This document shows positions 1 to 6,477 of a stretch of DNA of 6,701 bases, in pieces. Under the pieces are notes generated by a model. That model ran no database searches. It was given only the letters and a program-made list of their open reading frames with translations, and was not told the DNA's origin. This stretch comes from an uncultured Chloroflexota bacterium (GTDB lineage: Bacteria; Chloroflexota; Limnocylindria; Limnocylindrales; Limnocylindraceae): positions 1-6,701 of the forward strand of contig CAIJIA010000059.1 in NCBI GenBank assembly GCA_903820655.1. The letters run 5' to 3'. The position numbers and the translations under genes are program-made. The first letter of the stretch is position 1. Each line of letters starts with the position of its first letter.

Positions 1-1787
1 CAGCGGCGAAGAGCGCCGCGAAGCCGATCGCCAAGGCGAAGCCGACCGCTAAGCCTGCGCCAGCGAAGGGGAAGAAGCCCGCCTCACTCGCGACATCACC
101 CGCATCAGCCGCGAAGTCAAAGGGCGAGAAGGCGGCCCCAGCTGCACCGGTTGCTCCCGCGAAGGCGCCAGGAAAACTTGTGAAGGGGAAGGCCGCGGCC
201 GGCCCAGCGGCAAAGCTTGATGGCGTTGCTGAGCCAGGTGCTGCAGATCTCGCCGAGATCGAAGTTGATGGCGTCGAGATGCTGAGCCCGGAGGCGGCCG
301 CTGCACTCCTTGTTGCCGAGGTTGCTCCGGAGGCCCCGAAGCCTGAAGTGGTTGAGCCAGTTGCGGAGTCAACGGGTGTCGACGATCCAGTCCGCATGTA
401 CCTCAAGGAGATTGGTCGTGTTGGACTACTCACCGCCGAAGAGGAGGTTGTCCTCGCCAAGATGATTGAGCTCGGCGAGCAGATGGCCGACGAGCCATGG
501 AAGGCCGTCTACAACCTGCATCAGTGGACCTATCACGAGACGGAACTCAAGACGCGCAAGAAGAAGGAGTGGTACCGCCTCGATCCGGCGCTCGCCGCGA
601 AGGCGCATGCCACGTATGCCGAAGCAATTGGCGCGTGGGTTAAGGGGCATCACGTACACGAGTGCAAGGTCACTGGGTTCGATAAGGCCTCACGCGAAGT
701 GACGGGTGAGACCGCCAAAAAGAATCTAATGATTGCGAAGAGCCTGGTGAAGTCGTTCAACGAGCCGAACCGACGCAACCTTGCGGCGAAGACGGCGGAG
801 ATGATCGATTTCGCCTTCCAGACGGTCGGCACCGGCGACATGGAGAGCCGCGACAACGGCGTGCTCCAGAAGCTCTTCCTCTGGGCACGCGACGAGATCG
901 CCTGGCCAGCACTCGAGACCTGGATCGTGCAGGGGAAGCACATCGCCAAGGATGGGAAGGATTGGATCCGCGAGGCGGGTTGGGATCCCGAGAATCCAGC
1001 GCTCGGCAAGCTCCGCGGACGCGAAGGCTACGTCGTGCAGCTCGGCTGGCGCGGACGCGAGGAGCTGACCAAGGCGAACCTGCGCCTCGTCGTCTCGATC
1101 GCCAAGAAGTACATCGGTCGCGGCATGAGCTTCTTGGACCTGATCCAAGAGGGGAACATCGGCCTCATTCGCGCCGTGGAGAAGTTTGAGTACATCAAGG
1201 GCTTCAAGTTCTCGACGTACGCAACCTGGTGGATTCGCCAGGCGATCACGCGAGCGATCGCGGATCAGGCCCGAACGATCCGCATTCCGGTGCATATGTA
1301 TGAGCAGCTCAACCGACTCACCCGTGTGCAGCGCCAGCTCTTCCAGGAGTTGGGCCGCGAGGCGACGGATGACGAGATCGCCAAGGAGCTCACCAAGGTC
1401 ACCGAGTCAGAGGTGACCGCGGAGCGCGTGCGCGAGATGCGCAAGGTGAGCCAGGAGCCAGTCTCCCTCGAGACGCCAATCGGCGAAGAGGAGGACAGCC
1501 ACCTCGGCGACTTCATCGAGGACAAGTCGGCGAAGAAGCCGGACGAGGCGGCGAACAGCCAGCTGCTCTCCGAGCAGATCGTCGCCACGCTGGAGTCGCT
1601 CAGCCTCCGCGAACAGCGGGTGCTCAAGTTGCGCTTCGGCCTCGAGGATGGCCGCCAGCGCACCCTGGAGGAGGTCGGAGCGGAGTTCAACGTGACCCGC
1701 GAACGCATCCGCCAGATTGAGGCGAAGGCGCTGCGAAAGCTGCGCCACCCATCGCGAGCCCGCAAGCTGCGCGACTACCTCGACTAG
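1..1787 (+). CDS. rpoD: Primary (group 1, RpoD/SigA-type) RNA polymerase sigma factor, 5' end outside the window
   Basis: Directs core RNA polymerase to housekeeping promoters in the cytoplasm. The frame is open to the left edge (first full codon at 3; 594 residues visible), so the true start lies upstream. A GTG at 180 is in frame but sits inside a continuous Ala/Lys/Pro-rich tail and has no clear ribosome binding site. Numbering from that GTG: acidic/Ala-rich segment about 13-68, region 1.2 at 68-101 ([20 protein letters not shown]), a Trp-rich insert about 102-292, region 2 at 294-366 with [35 protein letters not shown] and the -10 recognition helix [17 protein letters not shown], region 3 about 367-447, and region 4 at 463-529 with the -35 recognition helix-turn-helix [20 protein letters not shown]. 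It ends in RDYLD, as group 1 sigmas commonly do. Regions 2-4 make the family certain. The primary role is inferred from region 1.2, the long N-terminus and the near-consensus core. The insert is odd and is treated as a finding. Confidence 0.96.
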
Positions 1788-1799
1788 GGGGTTCGTGCG

Positions 1800-1826
1800 G
1801 CGGGGAGGAGCGACGGCCCTCCCTGC
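1800..1826 (+). terminator. Candidate transcription terminator hairpin after the sigma factor gene
   Basis: Bases 1800-1808 can pair with 1818-1826: GGGAGG (1803-1808) faces CCTCCC (1818-1823), flanked by one G-U and two G-C pairs, with a 9-base loop. The following bases are TAATATT rather than a clean T run. It lies 12 bases after the sigma stop codon and before the tRNA, where a terminator would be expected. The hairpin is seen; termination is inferred. Confidence 0.45.
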
Positions 1827-1832
1827 TAATAT
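1827..1832 (+). promoter_or_regulatory. Possible -10 element for the tRNA-Asn gene
   Basis: TAATAT, preceded by TGC (an extended -10-like TGn), lies 27 bases before the first tRNA base in otherwise very GC-rich DNA. It matches TATAAT at four of six positions. No convincing TTGACA-like -35 box is found at the right distance, and the AT-rich patch could equally be the tail of the hairpin just upstream. Confidence 0.25.
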
Positions 1833-1859
1833 TCCGCTCGCGGCAGCGGCCGCGGTCAT

Positions 1860-1934
1860 TCCGGCGTAGCTCAGTGGTAGAGCGGGCGGCTGTTAACCGC
1901 CATGTCGTAGGTTCGAATCCTACCGCCGGAGCCA
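1860..1934 (+). tRNA. tRNA-Asn (anticodon GUU), CCA encoded
   Basis: A complete cloverleaf can be drawn. Acceptor stem TCCGGCG (1860-1866) pairs with CGCCGGA (1924-1930). The D arm is GCTC/GAGC (1869-1872/1880-1883). The anticodon stem is GGCGG/CCGCC (1885-1889/1897-1901) around loop CTGTTAA with GTT at 1892-1894. The variable loop is ATGTC. The T arm is GTAGG/CCTAC (1907-1911/1919-1923) with loop TTCGAAT. Discriminator G1931 is followed by encoded CCA (1932-1934). G73 and the ATGTC variable loop are also found in E. coli tRNA-Asn. It decodes AAC/AAU. There is no sign of integration at its 3' end: no repeat of the tRNA tail and no integrase nearby. Confidence 0.97.
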
Positions 1935-1951
1935 GCACCTAACGGGAGAAT

Positions 1952-1957
1952 GGAGGG
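1952..1957 (+). promoter_or_regulatory. Shine-Dalgarno site of the 122-residue unknown protein
   Basis: GGAGGG ends 5 bases before the ATG at 1963 and supports that start codon. It lies in the 28-base gap after the tRNA CCA end, so the gene may be co-transcribed with the tRNA; no separate promoter is visible in this gap. Confidence 0.7.
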
Positions 1958-1962
1958 CGCGA

Positions 1963-2331
1963 ATGGTTGCAACCGGACTCAGCGAGAGCCCTCAGGCCTA
2001 CCGCGCGAAGTTGCTCGAGCAGAGTGACAGTCAGATCGATGCCTGGGCCACCGGCTCACTGCGCGACATGGCGAAGCGCAAGGGGATCGTCGCCACCATC
2101 CACGAGTTCTCCCATGCCGCACACCTGGACGAAGATGGCCTTGCCGGCGCCTACACCCTTGGTGGCGGACCAGCGGCAACGATGGGGCGTGATGCGGAAG
2201 GGCGACTACTTCTCCCTGCGGTCAGTCTCTGGTGCCTCGTCCCCGGTCTGCGCACGGTAGATCCGAAGGGGAGTCGTGAGCGACTCGTCGCCTTCTTGGT
2301 CGCGACCTTCGAAGAGGTCGTCTACATCTAA
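1963..2331 (+). CDS. Conserved-looking protein of unknown function, 122 residues
   Basis: Not recognised. The start is ATG with a well-placed GGAGGG; the stop is TAA. The N-terminal half (about 8-55) reads as charged helical segments (SPQAYRAKLLEQ, QIDAWATGSLRDMAKRKGIV, then HEFSHAAHLDEDGL). Next come a Gly-rich turn GGGPAAT (67-73) and a more hydrophobic C-terminal half with LLLPAVSLWCLVPGL (82-96) and ERLVAFLVATFEEVVYI at the end. No signal peptide, clear membrane helix, metal-binding cluster or known catalytic motif is seen. The His-rich HEFSHAAH resembles a metallopeptidase HExxH only superficially, because the Glu/His spacing is wrong. The strong ribosome binding site, intact frame and tight fit between the tRNA and parB argue that it is real. 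It is probably soluble and cytoplasmic. Confidence 0.8.
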   Translation: MVATGLSESPQAYRAKLLEQSDSQIDAWATGSLRDMAKRKGIVATIHEFSHAAHLDEDGLAGAYTLGGGPAATMGRDAEGRLLLPAVSLWCLVPGLRTVDPKGSRERLVAFLVATFEEVVYI

Positions 2332-2336
2332 CTGCG

Positions 2337-2351
2337 GTCGGCTACTCCGAC
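2337..2351. terminator. Weak hairpin at the junction of two convergent genes
   Basis: GTCGG (2337-2341) can pair with CCGAC (2347-2351) across the loop CTACT. It covers the last codons of the parB-like gene and the 10-base gap after the 122-residue gene. The stem is short and there is no T run on either strand, so a terminator role is only a possibility suggested by position. Confidence 0.2.
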
Positions 2352-3385
2352 TTCTGTCGCAAGATCGCGGCGAGGTTATCGAGCTTATTGCGCGCGATCA
2401 GCAGCCACTTCGCCATGTTGGCGCGATCCGTTTCACTGAGCGGTGCCCCTACTTCCGGCTGATCAATCTCATGCAGCACCGCGGCAAGCGCGTCAATAGA
2501 ACTTGCCAGGCCGTCGCGAGCGTTGGTCAACGCCGCGTCTGATGCCGAGGCGATGGCCGCCGCCTGTGCCGAGATCGGCGCCGATGCACTCGTTGCTACT
2601 GGCTTCGTGGCTGCAATGATTGGCCGCTCGTTCGGTGAGGCGTACGGGAAGATTGATGGCGCGACGACCTCTGGTGCGGGGGCTGGCTCGGGGCGCTCAT
2701 CGCGCACCACGCTCTTGAGGCGGGCGAGCGAGAGTTCGCCGCGCATCACCTGCGCCGCTAGCTCACTGCGTCGTGCCTGATCGGTGATCTTCATCAACTC
2801 ATAGGCGTGGCTGATGGTGTCGGAGCGCTCTGCGACGAGGGCGCGAATGTCGGCTGGTGCATGCATCAGGCGCAGCCGATTCTCGACGTAGCCCTTGTCT
2901 TTGCCGATGCGCTCGGCCAGCTTGCGAATGCTGTAGCCGAGTTCGCTCGTCATGCGCGCGAAGATTGCCGCCTCGTCGAGCGGGGAGAGGTCTTCACGCT
3001 GGAGGTTCTCAATGATTGCAACCTCAAGGGCGATCTCATCGCTCATCGCCTCAACGATGGCCGGGATCATTGGCAGTCCGAGTGAAAGCACGGCGCGCCA
3101 GCGTCGCTCACCCGCAACGATCTCGTAGGAGCCTGGCTCGGTCGGTCGCACGATGATCGGCTGCAGTACCCCATGCTCGCGAATGCTGGCGGTGAGCTCA
3201 TCAATCGCCAGCGGTGGAAGTGCAAGGCGGGGCTGCTTCGCGTTGATCGTGACGCGATCGACGGCGATCTGTCGTACCGAGCGGTCACCCTGAGCACCCT
3301 CGGGCGGGAGGAGCGAGAGAATGGAGTCGTCGGGCTCCTGCCCGCTCAGCCCCGAATCGCCCGTTGGCTGCTTCCCCTTCGGCAT
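2342..3385 (-). CDS. parB: ParB/Spo0J-family DNA-binding CTPase-like protein
   Basis: ParB proteins bind parS, load onto DNA as CTP-dependent sliding clamps and help segregate chromosomes or plasmids. The start is taken at the ATG at 3385 (347 residues), preceded by AGGAGG four bases upstream. The frame runs on to a GTG at 3424, but the ribosome binding site lies inside that extension. Seen: QPR (51-53); the GERRWRA box (92-98) and ENLQRED (126-132), which in the family form the CTP pocket; a KorB-like helix-turn-helix (about 150-172, YSIRKLAERIGKDKGYVENR); an Ala/Pro-rich linker (about 231-285); and a C-terminal helical segment (about 286-347). The N-terminus lacks the LGKGL(x)AL-type ParA-contact motif of many chromosomal ParBs, no parA lies in the window, and no consensus parS is seen. 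It could be the chromosomal ParB of a divergent lineage or an orphan ParB-like (Noc-like) regulator. The family call is firm; the exact role is not. Confidence 0.88.
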   Translation of the reverse strand: MPKGKQPTGDSGLSGQEPDDSILSLLPPEGAQGDRSVRQIAVDRVTINAKQPRLALPPLAIDELTASIREHGVLQPIIVRPTEPGSYEIVAGERRWRAVLSLGLPMIPAIVEAMSDEIALEVAIIENLQREDLSPLDEAAIFARMTSELGYSIRKLAERIGKDKGYVENRLRLMHAPADIRALVAERSDTISHAYELMKITDQARRSELAAQVMRGELSLARLKSVVRDERPEPAPAPEVVAPSIFPYASPNERPIIAATKPVATSASAPISAQAAAIASASDAALTNARDGLASSIDALAAVLHEIDQPEVGAPLSETDRANMAKWLLIARNKLDNLAAILRQKSE

Positions 3386-3502
3386 GCTGCCTCCTCGTTT
3401 CGCTTCGTGCGCCTTGCGGCCCACCGTTTCGCCGCATCGTACCGCGCAAGGGGTGTGGGAGAATCGTTCGGAGCGAAGTGCCCGTAACGGGGCAGGAGGG
3501 AG
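3386..3502. promoter_or_regulatory. Divergent intergenic region serving the parB-like gene and mcm
   Basis: These 117 bases separate the start codons of two divergent genes, so promoters for both should lie here. The parB site AGGAGG (3390-3395, - strand) and the mcm site AGGAGG (3494-3499, + strand) sit at its ends. A TACGAT on the - strand is -10-like but has no good -35 partner, and nothing convincing is found for mcm. Only the location and the two ribosome binding sites are well supported. Confidence 0.5.
3479..3494. repeat. Small inverted repeat just ahead of the mcm ribosome binding site
   Basis: TGCCC (3479-3483) pairs with GGGCA (3490-3494) around GTAACG. Alternatively CCCGT/ACGGG (3481-3485/3487-3491) pairs around a single A. 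The right arm ends at the first base of the mcm AGGAGG. It could be an operator-like site or an mRNA hairpin affecting translation, or chance in GC-rich DNA. Confidence 0.3.
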
Positions 3503-5110
3503 ATGAGCGTGGGTAAGGAGCAGGGACGCGACGCCGCGCGCGACACCACCACCTCAGGCGCACCCCTCGAGACGCACTACGGTCCGAACCCATCCCGCGA
3601 CGCTGCCGCAGAGATCGGTCCACCAGGCGCCTTCCCATACACGCGCGGCGTGCAAGAGACGATGTACCGCGGCCGACTCTGGACGATGCGCCAGTACGCC
3701 GGCTTCTCGACGGCGCGCGAATCCAACGAGCGCTACCGCTACCTGCTGGAGCAGGGGCAAACGGGACTCTCGGTCGCCTTCGACCTGCCAACGCAGATGG
3801 GGTACGACTCCGATGCGCCAGAGGCGGAGGGCGAGGTCGGTCGCGTCGGTGTTGCCATCGACTCCATCGCCGACATGGAGACGCTATTCCAGGGAATCCC
3901 GCTCGACAAGGTCTCGACCTCCATGACGATCAACTCCACCGCGCCAATCCTGCTCGCGCTTTATGTGGCGGTCGCCGAGCGACAGGGGGTGCCGCGCACC
4001 GAGCTCTCGGGTACAACACAGAACGATCTCCTCAAGGAGTACATCGCCCGCGGCACCTATATCTTCCCGCCCGAGCCATCGCTTCGACTGATCACCGACG
4101 TCTTCGAGTGGTGCGCCACGGAGCTGCCGAAGTGGAACACGATCAGCATCTCGGGCTATCACATGCGCGAGGCGGGGGCGACTGCCGCGCAAGAGCTCGC
4201 CTTCACCTTTGCCGACGCGATTGCCTATGTCGACGCGGCGATTGCACGCGGCCTCGAGGTTGACGCCATCGCGCCGCGCCTCTCCTTCTTCTTCGCGGCG
4301 TGGACCGACATACTCGAAGAGGTGGCAAAGTTCCGTGCCGCGCGCCGCATCTGGGCGCGCATCATGCGCGATCGCTACGGCGCAAAGAGCGAGAAGTCGC
4401 TCCTCTGCCGATTCCATGTGCAGACCGCCGGATCCACCCTCACGGCACAGTCAATCGACAACAACGTTGTCCGCGCCGCGTACCAGGCCCTCGCTGCGGT
4501 GCTCGGTGGCGCGCAGAGCCTGCATGTGAACGGCAAAGACGAGGCTCTCGCCCTCCCAACAGAAGCTTCGGCACGCCTCGCCCTGCGCACGCAGCAGGTC
4601 CTCGCCCATGAGGCCGGTGTTGCCGGAACCGTTGATCCGCTTGGTGGCAGCTACGCGGTGGAGGCGCTCACCGATCAGGTCGAGCGCGACGCCCTCGCCC
4701 TCATCGCAGAAGTCGACCGTCTCGGAGGCATGGTCGCCGCTGTTGCCGCAGGCTTCCCGCAACGCGCGATTCAAGACTCGGCCTACGCCTATCAGCGAGA
4801 GGTGGAGAGTGGCGAGCGCGTGATCGTGGGCGTGAATCGATTCGTCGACGAAGAGGTGGAGACGCCAGCCATTGCCCGCATTGATCCAGCCCGCGAGCGA
4901 GAACAGGTCGCCGAACTGCAGGCGTTCCGTTCCGCGCGTGATAACGCTGCTGCAGCCGCCGCCATCGCTGAGGTGATCGCCACGGCGAAGGGGAGCGCGA
5001 ACATGATGCCGCCCATCCTGGCCGCCGTGAAGGTGGGCTGCACCGTTGGCGAGATCAGCGCCGCACTGCGCAGCGTCTGGGGCGAGCATCGCGAGGCGAT
5101 GGTCCTATGA
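3503..5110 (+). CDS. mcm: Methylmalonyl-CoA mutase large (catalytic barrel) subunit, without the B12-binding domain
   Basis: Adenosylcobalamin-dependent radical mutase that interconverts (R)-methylmalonyl-CoA and succinyl-CoA in the cytoplasm. The 535 residues cover the CoA-binding TIM barrel: YTRGVQETMYRGRLWTMRQY (46-65), SVAFDLPTQMGYDSD (90-104), GTTQNDLLKEY (170-180), PKWNTISISGYHM (209-221) and VDPLGGSYAVE (377-387). Counterparts of Propionibacterium mutase Tyr89, Arg207 and His244 are Tyr65, Arg183 and His220. Tyr65 with Arg183 fits methylmalonyl-CoA rather than isobutyryl-CoA (Phe/Gln) or 2-hydroxyisobutyryl-CoA mutase (Ile at the first site). The protein ends at AALRSVWGEHREAMVL, where the linker to the cobalamin domain would begin, so the DxHxxG B12 domain must come from a separate small subunit, not seen here. 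ATG 3503 lies 3 bases after AGGAGG; an in-frame GTG at 3509, 9 bases away, is an equally plausible start. mce follows with a 4-base overlap. Confidence 0.95.
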   Translation: MSVGKEQGRDAARDTTTSGAPLETHYGPNPSRDAAAEIGPPGAFPYTRGVQETMYRGRLWTMRQYAGFSTARESNERYRYLLEQGQTGLSVAFDLPTQMGYDSDAPEAEGEVGRVGVAIDSIADMETLFQGIPLDKVSTSMTINSTAPILLALYVAVAERQGVPRTELSGTTQNDLLKEYIARGTYIFPPEPSLRLITDVFEWCATELPKWNTISISGYHMREAGATAAQELAFTFADAIAYVDAAIARGLEVDAIAPRLSFFFAAWTDILEEVAKFRAARRIWARIMRDRYGAKSEKSLLCRFHVQTAGSTLTAQSIDNNVVRAAYQALAAVLGGAQSLHVNGKDEALALPTEASARLALRTQQVLAHEAGVAGTVDPLGGSYAVEALTDQVERDALALIAEVDRLGGMVAAVAAGFPQRAIQDSAYAYQREVESGERVIVGVNRFVDEEVETPAIARIDPAREREQVAELQAFRSARDNAAAAAAIAEVIATAKGSANMMPPILAAVKVGCTVGEISAALRSVWGEHREAMVL

Positions 5111-5574
5111 GTCTCCCCGTGCGCGGCCGCATTCACCACGTCGCCTCCGTCGTACGCGACATCGACGCGTCGATCGACTTCCACACGCGCGTGCTTGGCT
5201 TGGCACTCGAGCAGGTTGCCGAGGTGCCGTCGCAAGAGGTGCGCATCGCCTTCCTCACCGCCGGTGACTCCAAGATTGAACTCGTCTCGCCAACAAATGA
5301 GACGAGTGGTGTCGCACGATTCCTTGAGTCGAAGGGGGAGGGGTTTCATCACCTCTGCCTAGAGGTTCCCGACATTGCTGCCGAGCTCACAGCCCTCGCC
5401 GCGGCAGGGGTGCAACTGATCAACACTGAGGCGGTGGCTGGCGTTGAAGGCCCGGTTGCCTTCTTGCATCCGAAGAGCTGCAACGGTGTGCTGATCGAGT
5501 TGATTGAGGTGCCTGGTGGCCCTGCGTGGAAGAAGCTCGGATTCGGTGCCCCAGGGGAGCTGCGGATTCGCTAG
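5107..5574 (+). CDS. mce: Methylmalonyl-CoA epimerase (VOC/glyoxalase superfamily)
   Basis: Interconverts (S)- and (R)-methylmalonyl-CoA, supplying the isomer the mutase uses. The 155 residues hold two VOC half-domains. The first starts at RIHHVASVVRDIDASIDFH (8-26) and the second at GEGFHHLCLEVPDI (77-90). Likely metal ligands by family pattern are His11, Glu58 (KIELVSP, where some members have Gln), His82 and Glu131 (GVLIELIE). A tail of about 20 residues (GGPAWKKLGFGAPGELRIR) follows the last strand and looks like an extension. The ATG shares ATGA with the mcm stop codon (5107-5110), which points to one transcript and coupled translation; upstream only a weak GAGG (5093-5096) is seen. Neighbour and motifs agree, so the function is assigned with high confidence over a generic VOC protein. 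Confidence 0.94.
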   Translation: MSLPVRGRIHHVASVVRDIDASIDFHTRVLGLALEQVAEVPSQEVRIAFLTAGDSKIELVSPTNETSGVARFLESKGEGFHHLCLEVPDIAAELTALAAAGVQLINTEAVAGVEGPVAFLHPKSCNGVLIELIEVPGGPAWKKLGFGAPGELRIR

Positions 5575-5585
5575 CGCTTAGCGCT
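5572..5585. repeat. Tandem heptamer at the mce/sucD convergent junction
   Basis: TAGCGCT occurs twice in direct succession (5572-5578 and 5579-5585), each copy containing the palindrome AGCGCT. The first copy holds the mce stop TAG; the sucD stop (TAA on the - strand, 5578-5580) spans the boundary. No terminator-like hairpin with a T run is visible around it. Confidence 0.6.
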
Positions 5586-6477
5586 TCGTATAGCCGGCCT
5601 CGATCAGCAGGCGAGGGAGCTCGGTTGGCGAGCCAGCAACCTTGAACCCGGCGGCCTCTAGTGCGGCGATCTTGTCGATCGCTCGGCCCGAAGCGCCAGA
5701 GACGATTGCTCCCGCGTGGCCCATGCGGCGACCTTCTGGCGCGGCGCGCCCGGCGATGAAGGCAACACGTGGCAGGTGCTTGAGGTGCTCGCCCGCCCAT
5801 GCGGCCGCCTCCTCTTCCGCAGAGCCGCCGATCTCGCCGATCAGTACGAGTGCGCGTGTCGCAGGATCTGCGGCGAAGAGTTCGAGTGCGTCACGGAAGG
5901 TGGTGCCGATGATCGGGTCGCCACCGATGCCGAGGCAGGTGGACTGACCGATGCCAGCATCGGTCATGGACTGCACCGCCTCGTAGGTCAGCGTTCCAGA
6001 GCGGCTCACCACACCAACGTCACCTGGAAGGTGAATGGAGGCGGGGATGATGCCGATCTTTGCGCCGAGTCCGTTCGCACCTGGCGTCGTTGCGCCTGGG
6101 CAGTTCGGTCCGATCAGTCGCGCGCCATGCTGCTGCACCACTGCGAGTGCGCCGACCATGTCGTGCACGGGGATTCCTTCGGTGATGCAGAAGATGGTCT
6201 TGATGCCAGACGCGGCTGCTTCGGCGATGGCATCTGCAGCGCCCGCCGCAGGAACAAAGATGCAGCTGGTGTTTGCGCCGGTCTTCTCGACCGCTTCGCG
6301 AACGGTGTTGAAGACGGGGACGGTGCCGTCGAGGCCCATTTCGCCGCCGCGACCTGGCGTGACGCCGGCAACGATCTTGGTGCCATAGGCGGCCATCTGG
6401 CCAGCGTGGAAGCCACCCTCGCGTCCGGTGAGGCCTTGCACCACAAGACGTGTGTGCTGATCAACAAGAATGCTCAC
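5578..6477 (-). CDS. sucD: Succinyl-CoA ligase (ADP/GDP-forming) alpha subunit
   Basis: The alpha subunit binds CoA and carries the phosphohistidine of succinyl-CoA synthetase (succinyl-CoA + NDP + Pi to succinate + CoA + NTP), a TCA-cycle step. The 299 residues are about the family length (E. coli 289). Seen: CoA-binding Rossmann start VVQGLTGREGGFHAGQM (12-28), PNCPG (124-128), SRSGTLTYEA (158-167), catalytic Glu215 in GEIGGSAEEEAA (214-225), and active-site His254 in GRRMGHAGAIVSG (249-261). Translation begins at GTG 6477, which overlaps the sucC stop by four bases (GTGA). GGGAGG (6484-6489) lies six bases upstream inside sucC and supports this start. It forms an operon with sucC and converges on mce, leaving three bases between stop codons. 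Confidence 0.97.
   Translation of the reverse strand: MSILVDQHTRLVVQGLTGREGGFHAGQMAAYGTKIVAGVTPGRGGEMGLDGTVPVFNTVREAVEKTGANTSCIFVPAAGAADAIAEAAASGIKTIFCITEGIPVHDMVGALAVVQQHGARLIGPNCPGATTPGANGLGAKIGIIPASIHLPGDVGVVSRSGTLTYEAVQSMTDAGIGQSTCLGIGGDPIIGTTFRDALELFAADPATRALVLIGEIGGSAEEEAAAWAGEHLKHLPRVAFIAGRAAPEGRRMGHAGAIVSGASGRAIDKIAALEAAGFKVAGSPTELPRLLIEAGYTKR

Noticed and set aside
726..1295. Long - strand open frame opposite the sigma factor gene (189 residues).
   Set aside because: It lies wholly under conserved sigma coding sequence and arises from GC-rich codon bias; no motif or ribosome binding site supports it.
1687..1938. A - strand reading frame containing GFEPTTWRLTAARSTTELR.
   Set aside because: This is the translation of the antisense strand of the tRNA, a well-known spurious protein pattern that recurs wherever such tRNAs are read as coding.
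1860..1962. tRNA 3' end as an attachment site for an integrated element.
   Set aside because: No duplicate of the tRNA tail is seen downstream and the flanking genes are housekeeping-like, with no integrase or phage genes.
2110..2130. HEFSHAAH in the 122-residue protein as a possible zinc-peptidase HExxH motif.
   Set aside because: The spacing is HEFSH, which satisfies HExxH literally, but the residues around it are not the hydrophobic helix pattern of zincins, no third ligand is apparent, and the protein is too small for the fold.
2425..2442. GTTTCAC resembling half of a parS site inside the parB-like gene.
   Set aside because: The second half of the parS palindrome (GTGAAAC) is absent, and it lies in coding sequence, so it is a chance half-match.
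4451..5089. Long - strand open frame opposite mcm (212 residues).
   Set aside because: Antisense shadow of a conserved gene, with no family resemblance and no independent start signal.
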